18,667 nucleotides of DNA from Actinomycetes bacterium (GTDB taxonomy: Bacteria > Actinomycetota > Coriobacteriia > Coriobacteriales > JAEZZM01), in NCBI GenBank assembly GCA_023418575.1, contig JAEZZM010000009.1:1-18667 (forward strand). Direction: 5' to 3'. The notes beneath the pieces were generated by a model, which saw nothing but the letters and a program-made list of their open reading frames with translations, was not told the DNA's origin and did no database searches. How positions within the stretch are numbered: the first letter of the stretch is position 1; every line of letters starts with the position of its first letter. The position numbers and the translations under genes are program-made. Below, in pieces: positions 1 through 6,438 of the stretch.

Positions 1-1764
1 AATGCTCCAGAAACGGTAATGGCCATAAAGAGGCTTCTAAAAGATAAGCTTGAAAAAGATGAGCTTGGTGATCAGTCTGGTAATCTGGGGGCACAGAAGC
101 AAGAATTCAAGCAGGCCGATAAAAACGTGCAATCAGAGCAAGGCGCGCAGGCCAATAGTGCGCAGGACGACAGCACATTTCCCTTGTACAAGCGCATGAG
201 CCTCATGGAATATATCAATTCAGAAGAGCGCGGTTTTTTCTTGCCAGACATGGCCACTAATGGGCTGTATCTTTATAAAAAACCAGTGTATGAGGTCTAT
301 GAAAATCCTCAATATCAGCTTGAATTGGCTCAGCTTATGCACAAAACCTTTCCTGCAGACTTTATTTACTCCCTTTGCGATGGCGTAATTTTAAGCGAAG
401 CCTGTGGGCTTGAGGTACTAAAACCCGATTATGATTTTCCTTCTGTTGCATCTCATCCCATTACCAGCATTGATAAGCTTAATGAATTGGAGATGCTTGA
501 CCCCTTTGATGAGCAAAAAGCTGTACGTATGGCAACAAACATGAAAAGCCTGGCAGCAATAGCCCACGGTGTAGACTGTCCTTTATATCTTTCTATACAA
601 GGGCCTTTTACCTTAGCGGTTCAACTTGCCGGAGCCACTCACCTCTTGAAATCTGTAGTAGATGAGCCAGAGTTTGTGGAAGCTTTGCTTGATTTTACCA
701 CTGAGCTTGTATATCGCTATACGCAAGCAGTTCAAAAATCAGGAGCCTGCCTTATTTCTGTTGCTGAGCCAGCAACAGTTACCTTAGATCATGGTCGTTT
801 CTTAAAATTGGTAGTTCCCAGACTCAACAAGATCTATGATGCCTTAGATACGTGGACTTCTTTGCATATCTGCGGAGACACCTTTGAGTTTTTGGATCTC
901 ATGTTGCAGTGCCATTCAGATGCCATATCTCTTGACCAGGTAATGGATTATCAAAAAGTTATGCCGCTTATTCCAAAAGATAAGGTTCTTATCGGAAACT
1001 TGGACCCCATAAGCCTGCTTGAACATGGAAGTGTGGAAGAAATTAAGCTTGCAAGCTTAAAACTCTGTTCTGACATGCGCCCTTATAGTAATTTCTTATG
1101 CGCCTTTGGCTGTAATTGCACCAACGATTCTCCTGTTGAAAATTTGCAGGCTGCAATAGATATTGCCCGTCTGCCTTACGATAAGTTAGATGCCCTGCGT
1201 CTTGATCTATCTCATATAGAGTTGGATAAAAAGCGAGCTCTACGCTTTTTGGGTTATGCCTCCAGAGAGGTGCCAGCGCCCATTGAGCAGATGCTTGATG
1301 AAGAGCTTAAGACTATTCATAACTACTTAAAGCCCCAGGTATTTTTTGCTGAACTTAAGGAATTTCATGATTTATATCAAGAGCATAAAGCTTTGTTTTC
1401 TGATAAGGAACGTATTTTTGCACTTGTGTATACCTTGGGTGATGAACTTGAGCCTGAAATAGAGCGTAAGAGCAGCTCCTGTGAAATGATGCGCGCCTAT
1501 ATTGATGATAAGCTGGGAATTTGTGCATTAGATGCCATAAAAGAGGCTGCAATTGAGCATTTAGAGAAGGTCTTAGATAAGAGCTATGCTCATAAAAAAG
1601 AGTTCTACCCTGCTTACGGACAGCTTAGTTTAGCTGATCAAACAGAGATCTACAAACTGGTCAAGCAGATGAATTTATCGCTTCCCAATTACGTTGAATT
1701 GCAAGAAAGTCATCAGCTCAATCCAGTTAAGTCGGTAGCTGTATTGCTAGCCTTTTCAAATTAG
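1..1764 (+). CDS. Corrinoid-linked methyltransferase, MtaA/URO-D-like domain fused to MetH-activation-like domain (5' partial)
   Basis: The reading frame is open to base 1. An ATG at 19 has no ribosome binding site before it, and the codons upstream read NAPETV, so the gene probably begins outside the window. Numbering from that ATG, residues 1-55 form a Gln-rich, low-complexity linker. Residues about 57-385 match the uroporphyrinogen decarboxylase/MtaA family, with the zinc-ligand pattern H283-I-C285 (HICGDT) and a second Cys site C365/C367 (FGCNC). In MtaA-type enzymes these residues activate a thiol for methyl transfer to or from a corrinoid. Residues about 405-581 (RFLGY, YTLGDELEPEIER, a closing NPVKSV motif) resemble the SAM-binding reactivation domain of B12-dependent methionine synthase. 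NAPETVMAIKRLL resembles the C-terminal helix of MtaC-like corrinoid proteins, which suggests a corrinoid domain upstream in the same chain. Family and metal site look firm. The methyl donor is unknown. Confidence 0.8.
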   Translation, partial: NAPETVMAIKRLLKDKLEKDELGDQSGNLGAQKQEFKQADKNVQSEQGAQANSAQDDSTFPLYKRMSLMEYINSEERGFFLPDMATNGLYLYKKPVYEVYENPQYQLELAQLMHKTFPADFIYSLCDGVILSEACGLEVLKPDYDFPSVASHPITSIDKLNELEMLDPFDEQKAVRMATNMKSLAAIAHGVDCPLYLSIQGPFTLAVQLAGATHLLKSVVDEPEFVEALLDFTTELVYRYTQAVQKSGACLISVAEPATVTLDHGRFLKLVVPRLNKIYDALDTWTSLHICGDTFEFLDLMLQCHSDAISLDQVMDYQKVMPLIPKDKVLIGNLDPISLLEHGSVEEIKLASLKLCSDMRPYSNFLCAFGCNCTNDSPVENLQAAIDIARLPYDKLDALRLDLSHIELDKKRALRFLGYASREVPAPIEQMLDEELKTIHNYLKPQVFFAELKEFHDLYQEHKALFSDKERIFALVYTLGDELEPEIERKSSSCEMMRAYIDDKLGICALDAIKEAAIEHLEKVLDKSYAHKKEFYPAYGQLSLADQTEIYKLVKQMNLSLPNYVELQESHQLNPVKSVAVLLAFSN

Positions 1765-1780
1765 CTAAGGCTCAGTGTCC

Positions 1781-2626
1781 TTATGATTTAATTCCTGAAA
1801 AGGCCATATTCTTAACCAGGTGTTTTTGTATAAACATAAAGAGGATAAAGACAGGGATGCTTGCAATAAGTCCGGCTGCTAGTTGAAGTTCCCAGCGTGT
1901 TTGATACAGTGATCTAAAGTTGATGAGCTTAATTGAGATAGGCTGTAAGTTACTGTCAAAAATAAAGGTATTAGCAAAAATAATATCGCCCCAACTCATA
2001 ATAAATGCAAAGAGTCCAGCTGAGATAATGCCGGGAATTAAGAGTGGGACAAGAATATGTACAATGCTTTGCAAGCGCGAGCAGCCATCTAAAAATGATG
2101 CTTCTTCTAAGGCGAGTGGTATAGAACTTAAGTATGAATACAAAAGCCATACCGTCATAGGAAGACATACAGCGGTATTTGCAATTATGAGTGCTAGAAG
2201 AGTATTTAAGATGCCCAGGTCTCTAAAAATTATATACATGGGGTTCACCAATAAGATTGCAGCAAAGAGCTGTGTTGCCAGAATAGCAAACAAGAAGAGG
2301 CTTCTTCCTTTAAATTCAAAGCGAGTAACAGCATAGGCTGCCAGAACACCAAAGCTTACGCAAATCACGGAGGAGCTTATCGATACTATAAGGCTATTTT
2401 TAAGCGCAGGTAATATGCTTGTTTCACCTTGCAAGACATCTAGGTAATTGCTCCACTGGGCTTCAAAACCAATGAGTTTGGGTGGCCACAAGGTGAGCTC
2501 ATTATAAGTTTTAAGTGAGCTTGAGATCATGATAAACAAGGGTGAAATGAATATAATCATGCACAGTGCAAAGATGATGCTTCGTATTAATTTGCCGAGC
2601 TTCTTTTTGGTATCTAGTTTCATCAT
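1781..2626 (-). CDS. Carbohydrate ABC transporter permease, MalG/MsmG type
   Basis: This is an inner-membrane permease of 281 aa, the usual length for the second permease of a CUT1 sugar importer. A first transmembrane segment lies at about residues 15-36 and several more hydrophobic stretches follow. The cytoplasmic EAA loop that docks on the ATPase is clear at about residues 174-200 (EEASFLDG, then ILVPLLIPG). It starts 5 bases after the stop of the other permease gene, with no strong ribosome binding site, so translational coupling is likely. Its stop is only 16 bases from the stop of the convergent methyltransferase gene, and I see no strong terminator between them. The partner ATPase is probably the one encoded at 5256-6428. 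The substrate cannot be read from sequence. Confidence 0.93.
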   Translation of the reverse strand: MMKLDTKKKLGKLIRSIIFALCMIIFISPLFIMISSSLKTYNELTLWPPKLIGFEAQWSNYLDVLQGETSILPALKNSLIVSISSSVICVSFGVLAAYAVTRFEFKGRSLFLFAILATQLFAAILLVNPMYIIFRDLGILNTLLALIIANTAVCLPMTVWLLYSYLSSIPLALEEASFLDGCSRLQSIVHILVPLLIPGIISAGLFAFIMSWGDIIFANTFIFDSNLQPISIKLINFRSLYQTRWELQLAAGLIASIPVFILFMFIQKHLVKNMAFSGIKS

Positions 2627-2631
2627 AAGAC

Positions 2632-3492
2632 TTAGTTTTTCTCGATATTTTTATAAAACAGGCCGATAAGAACCATAAGTAAGGCAAAAACCAAGACAGC
2701 CAAAGCTGAGCTTAGACCAATATTAAAGTTGGCATATGCTTCTTGGTATATTTTAATCACTAGGGTTTCGGTGCTTCTAAAAGGCCCTCCTCCTGTAAGC
2801 GTGAATATTACATTAAAAGAATTAAAGGTCCAAATACAAACAAGTAGGGTGGTGACCAGGCCAACCTTTTTTATACCTGGTAGGGTGATGGTAAAAAACT
2901 TTCGCAGGCCGCCTGCACCATCAACAGAAGCAGCCTCATATAAGGATTGTGGGATAGCCTGCAGTGCAGCTAAGAAAATCATGGCAACAAATGAGACGCC
3001 AAGCCAGGCATCTACCACTGAGGCGCACCAAAATGCAGTGCTAGGTTGGGATAACCAAGAGATATTGCCATCACTTAGTTTAAGGCTTTTAAGCACATAG
3101 TTTAGATATCCGTAATTGCTATCTAAAATCCACTTCCAGAGTAGCGCTACAACAACCTGTGGTAAAGCCCATGGTAAAAGACTTAAAAAACTTAGGCTTC
3201 GTTGCGCATAAAGACCACGAGCTAAAAAGAGGGCAATGATAAAACCGCCTGCAATTTTAAGTATGAGAGTAAGTATGGTGTAGTTAAAGGTGATTTTTAA
3301 GGAGCTGTAAAAGCTCTCATCATTAAAAAGAAGTTTGAAGTTATCAAGACCTACAAAGCTGCTCTGTCCACTCACTAGATTGATTTGTGAGAAGGCCTGT
3401 TTGAATAGGATAATAAGAGGATAGGCATAAAGCATTCCTATCATGATCAGTACAGGAGCAATAAGCAGATAGGGTAGTATCTTTTTATTCAT
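2632..3492 (-). CDS. Carbohydrate ABC transporter permease, MalF/UgpA type
   Basis: This is an inner-membrane permease of 286 aa, typical of the first permease (MsmF/UgpA/YcjO-like) of CUT1 importers. A hydrophobic segment near residues 8-30 is followed by a periplasmic-type loop (FVGLDNFKLLF), a common signature of this group. The EAA loop is at about residues 186-206 (YEAASVDGAGG, then ITLPG). The ATG at 3492 has a strong AAAAAGGAG ribosome binding site 8 bases upstream on the minus strand. The gene lies downstream of the binding-protein gene, separated by 224 bases that include a terminator-like hairpin. It is expected to pair with the MalG-type permease immediately downstream. Confidence 0.93.
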   Translation of the reverse strand: MNKKILPYLLIAPVLIMIGMLYAYPLIILFKQAFSQINLVSGQSSFVGLDNFKLLFNDESFYSSLKITFNYTILTLILKIAGGFIIALFLARGLYAQRSLSFLSLLPWALPQVVVALLWKWILDSNYGYLNYVLKSLKLSDGNISWLSQPSTAFWCASVVDAWLGVSFVAMIFLAALQAIPQSLYEAASVDGAGGLRKFFTITLPGIKKVGLVTTLLVCIWTFNSFNVIFTLTGGGPFRSTETLVIKIYQEAYANFNIGLSSALAVLVFALLMVLIGLFYKNIEKN

Positions 3493-3660
3493 AAGATAAG
3501 CTCCTTTTTGTCTGATACATCTTTGAGACGAGCGCTTATCGCTTTGCTTGAAGTTTGCCTTTATTCCTCTTTTGGTCCCTCTTAGGCAGCTTGTTAGAGC
3601 GATAAGTTCGCGATATAAGCAACATCACTAATTGACATCACTTATTAAGATACTGGAAGC
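3493..3660 (-). promoter_or_regulatory. Leader between attenuator and MalF-type permease
   Basis: These 168 non-coding bases carry a distant inverted pair, CTTATCGCT (3535-3543) and AGCGATAAG (3598-3606). Both share a GATAA/TTATC core with the repeats in the divergent region at 5123-5213. The pair may be an RNA long-range stem or two operator half-sites. I see no convincing promoter hexamers. Confidence 0.25.
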
Positions 3661-3661
3661 A

Positions 3662-3699
3662 AAAAGGGGTGACAAGTACCTAGGCTTGCCACCCCTTTT
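3662..3699 (-). terminator. Intrinsic terminator/attenuator after the binding-protein gene
   Basis: The arms AAAAGGGGTG (3662-3671) and CACCCCTTTT (3690-3699) pair perfectly. Inside them CAAG (3673-3676) pairs with CTTG (3685-3688). On the minus strand the hairpin runs into a T5 tract (3661-3665). It sits 15 bases past the binding-protein stop, between that gene and the two permease genes. It probably lets the binding protein be expressed above the permeases, as is usual for such operons. Confidence 0.85.
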
Positions 3700-3716
3700 G
3701 TAGTACAGCTTCTTTT

Positions 3717-4979
3717 TTATTTAGTAAGTTCAGCCTGTGCAGCGTCAAGCGCCTCTTGAGGGCTAGCCTGTCCACTTAAAGCCTTTTGTGCTGCGGTCAC
3801 AAAACTCTTGTTGAAGGCGTCCCAATTTGGTGTATTGGGCTCTGCAACACCCTTGTCAATCAGGGCTGCAAAGGGCTTCATAAACTCAGTCTGGAAGCGG
3901 GGGTCGTTTTTCTCGGCATTCAAAATGGGGAACCAATTAAATGCTTCAGAAATGGGGCGTTGATATTGCTCTTGACCCATAAACTCAATAAACTTCCAGG
4001 CAGCTTCTTTATACTTAGACAAAGAAGACATTACATATGAATCAGTTACCAGAGTTTCTGCCTCTTGTTTACCAGCAGGTAGCACTGCTACGCCATAAGG
4101 AGCCTTATCCTTGTTTTCATCTAAAACCTTTTGATCCCAAGGACCGGTGATAAACATAGCAAGATCGCCATTTTTGAAGAGATCAATTTGGCCAGAGCGA
4201 CTAGTGCTTACGGGATCTGGAATAAGCTTAGCGTCTGCAAACTTTTTAAGATAGCTTAAGGTCTCAACATTAGCAGGGGTGTTAAGCGTGTACTTACCCT
4301 GCTCATCAACCATGCGTCCGCCATTTTGATAAATGAAGTTAAGAAGCTCATCTGCACCTGAGGTAATATCGGTGGGTATAGCAAAGCCATGCATATCGGG
4401 GTGAGCCTGCTTTACGGCCTGGGCTGTGCTCAAGAGTTCATCCCAGTTGGTTGGAGCTTTTTCGATGAGATCTGATCGATAAATAAGCGCACGGGAAGAA
4501 AAGTCCATGGGTATGCCGTATTGTTTGCCGTTGATATTTGCAGTTTGTAATACGGAGTCTACGCGTTTGCTCTTAAAATCATCACTCATGTATGGGCTTA
4601 GATCTTCTAGGGCTCCAAGTTCAGCAAACTGCCTAATAGAACGGGTACCTGCAAGCATTAAATCGGGTGCTTCCTGAGCTTGATATAGCTGAACAATCTT
4701 TGAGTTAAGCTCATCCCAGCCAACAGAAATAATCTTAACTTTAATATCTGGGTTTTGTGCTTGGAAATCTGCAATGCCTTGATCTAGCTCTTTTTTAAGA
4801 TAGCCAGTGTCATAGCCAGGAACAAGAAGACTTAGTTCTGCTGGAGTATTTTCATGTACAGCAGCCTCTGTTTTGGTATCTGCAGCTTTTGAGCCACAGG
4901 CAAGGAGGCTTAGACAAAGAGCGCTGATAGCACTAAGGCTAAAGCCAAGTTTTATAAGCTTGTTAAACTTAGGTTTCAA
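3717..4979 (-). CDS. Extracellular sugar-binding lipoprotein of ABC importer
   Basis: This is a family-1-type solute-binding protein that captures an oligosaccharide or sugar outside the cell and delivers it to the permeases. The N-terminus has a Lys-rich n-region, a hydrophobic stretch and a lipobox LLAC, so Cys28 should be lipidated and anchored to the membrane. The start chosen is TTG at 4979 because GAGAGGAG lies 5 bases upstream on the minus strand. A GTG at 4994 would add five residues but would place this ribosome binding site inside the coding region. Length is then 420 aa, normal for the family. Typical internal signatures include the GWDELNSKIVQLYQ region near the N-terminus and FKNGDLAMFITGPW. 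It is the first gene of the leftward transporter operon, divergent from the ATPase gene. Confidence 0.93.
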   Translation of the reverse strand: MKPKFNKLIKLGFSLSAISALCLSLLACGSKAADTKTEAAVHENTPAELSLLVPGYDTGYLKKELDQGIADFQAQNPDIKVKIISVGWDELNSKIVQLYQAQEAPDLMLAGTRSIRQFAELGALEDLSPYMSDDFKSKRVDSVLQTANINGKQYGIPMDFSSRALIYRSDLIEKAPTNWDELLSTAQAVKQAHPDMHGFAIPTDITSGADELLNFIYQNGGRMVDEQGKYTLNTPANVETLSYLKKFADAKLIPDPVSTSRSGQIDLFKNGDLAMFITGPWDQKVLDENKDKAPYGVAVLPAGKQEAETLVTDSYVMSSLSKYKEAAWKFIEFMGQEQYQRPISEAFNWFPILNAEKNDPRFQTEFMKPFAALIDKGVAEPNTPNWDAFNKSFVTAAQKALSGQASPQEALDAAQAELTK

Positions 4980-5061
4980 GATAACTCCTCTCACAATTTT
5001 TGGCTTTTACAAGCTTTGAGTATCTACTTGAGCAATAAGCTCAGTTAAAATACCTTATACC

Positions 5062-5083
5062 TCATACCCTACAACAGGTATGA
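5062..5083. promoter_or_regulatory. Spaced palindrome in divergent region
   Basis: TCATACC (5062-5068) and GGTATGA (5077-5083) are a perfect 7-base inverted repeat separated by 8 bases. It lies about 85-105 bases upstream of the binding-protein start, and on the minus strand it overlaps a TATCAT hexamer that could be a -10 element. It is a plausible operator, but no regulator gene is nearby to support it. Confidence 0.35.
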
Positions 5084-5122
5084 TAAAAGCTAAAGCCTAG
5101 AAACTTTATTTAAAATTGGGCT

Positions 5123-5213
5123 AGATAAGCTGCTGTTATCTGGGGACTGTTTACAAAAGACCGCATGTAGTGGGCAGATAGGCTGCTGTTATTTGGGAAC
5201 TATGTACAGAAGA
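5123..5213 (+). repeat. Two 38-bp direct repeats, probable tandem operators
   Basis: Bases 5123-5160 and 5176-5213 are copies of one 38-base unit, matching at 32 of 38 positions with no gaps. Start-to-start distance is 53 bases, close to five turns of B-DNA. Each copy begins with an inverted element, AGATAA-N7-TTATCT in copy 1 (perfect) and AGATAG-N7-TTATTT in copy 2. They lie 43-133 bases upstream of the ATPase start, in the region shared by two divergent sugar-uptake operons. Binding by a dimeric sugar-responsive repressor or activator is inferred. Confidence 0.6.
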
Positions 5214-5255
5214 GAGCTGTGTAAGAGCTGTGTTTAGATAGGTGTTAGTAATACT

Positions 5256-6428
5256 ATGGATAAGATTATTCAAAATTCAAATAAGCTTGAGCTTTCTCAA
5301 GAGGATCAAAAGTTAGTGTCAAGCGGGGCGCCGCTTAATGATCAGGAAGTTCAAGATAAGAACTTTTTGGTATTTGACAAATTGACTAAGTATTACAAGC
5401 AAGCAGCCAAAGCTTCTCATAAAGCAAAACAAGAGCTAAAGGCTGCGGTATCAAACTTTAGCTATGCAGCTAAAGAGAATGAGTTTTTAGTTATTATTGG
5501 CCCTTCCGGCTGCGGTAAATCTACCTTATTAAGAATGGTTGCAGGGCTTGAAGATATCAGTTCGGGTGAGCTTCGTTTAGCCGGAAAGCGCATGAATGAA
5601 CTTGCTCCCAAAGATAGGGGTTTGGGCATGGTTTTTCAAGACTATGCACTATACCCTCATATGAGTGTTGCACAAAACTTGGCCTTTAATTTAAAAATTG
5701 CAGGGGTGCCAGAAAAAGAGCGTAATGAAAAAATAGCCAAGCTTGCTGAAAAACTTGGTTTACAAGAGCTTTTAGATAGAAAGCCATCGCAGCTCTCAGG
5801 CGGACAAAAACAACGTGTAGCTCTTGGCAGAGCATTGATTAAAGAGCCCAAGTTACTGCTTATGGATGAGCCACTCTCTAACTTAGATGCTCAACTAAGA
5901 ATGCAGATGCGTATTGAAATTGCTCGCTTGCATAAGGAGTTAAAAACAACAATTCTGTATGTAACCCATGATCAAATAGAGGCCATGACCTTGGCTGATA
6001 CCATCATAATTATGAAAGATGGCTGCATCCAGCAAATAGGAAGCCCGCAAGAGATCTATGACAATCCCATTAATCTTTTTGTGGCTCAGTTTTTGGGTAA
6101 CATTGCACTTAATGTGTTTGATGAAGCCTGCGCTTCTCATCTTGTGGGTCTAGATTCCCTAAAGCTTTCTTCAAAACATATATATGCAATTAGGGCTGAA
6201 CACTTGAGCTTGTGTGAAGGTGATTCTTTTAAACTCAATTTAATAGAGAATTATGGAAATGAGTCTGTGTTACATCTGCAGCTTGTGGAAGGAAAAGAGG
6301 ATGCAAGGCTTAGGCTGCGCACTACCCAGATACAAGATATAAGACTGGGACAAAGATATGGGCTGCGTGTGCATGATAGCACTAAGTTGATGCAGTTTGA
6401 TGCAGGGACTCAACAGCGCTGTATTTAG
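5256..6428 (+). CDS. Sugar ABC transporter ATPase, MsmK/UgpC/MalK family
   Basis: This cytoplasmic ATPase powers a CUT1 importer. Visible motifs: Walker A GPSGCGKST (residues 82-90), Q-loop Gln128, signature LSGGQ (180-184), Walker B LLLMDEP (to about 206) and H-loop His238. A regulatory OB/TOBE-like region follows, including AIRAEHL, a variant of the usual GIRPE motif. At 390 aa the length is normal, but it is distributed unusually: about 36 extra residues precede the first strand, and a Lys/Ala-rich insert of roughly nine residues separates the A-loop tyrosines (LTKYY) from ENEFLVIIG. The stop overlaps the ribosome binding site of the next gene, so the two are co-translated. The ATPase is divergent from the permeases and could serve more than one importer, as MsmK-type ATPases do. 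The start is weakly supported (poor AGGTG site 11 bases upstream). Confidence 0.93.
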   Translation: MDKIIQNSNKLELSQEDQKLVSSGAPLNDQEVQDKNFLVFDKLTKYYKQAAKASHKAKQELKAAVSNFSYAAKENEFLVIIGPSGCGKSTLLRMVAGLEDISSGELRLAGKRMNELAPKDRGLGMVFQDYALYPHMSVAQNLAFNLKIAGVPEKERNEKIAKLAEKLGLQELLDRKPSQLSGGQKQRVALGRALIKEPKLLLMDEPLSNLDAQLRMQMRIEIARLHKELKTTILYVTHDQIEAMTLADTIIIMKDGCIQQIGSPQEIYDNPINLFVAQFLGNIALNVFDEACASHLVGLDSLKLSSKHIYAIRAEHLSLCEGDSFKLNLIENYGNESVLHLQLVEGKEDARLRLRTTQIQDIRLGQRYGLRVHDSTKLMQFDAGTQQRCI

Positions 6429-6438
6429 AGGTGTGTTC

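Noticed and set aside
19..1764. Haem-pathway uroporphyrinogen decarboxylase (HemE)
   Set aside because: The HxC...C zinc ligands and the MetH-activation-like C-terminus point to an MtaA-type corrinoid methyltransferase instead.
1765..1780. Terminator between the convergent genes
   Set aside because: Only a 5-bp TAAGG/CCTTA stem without a T tract is visible.
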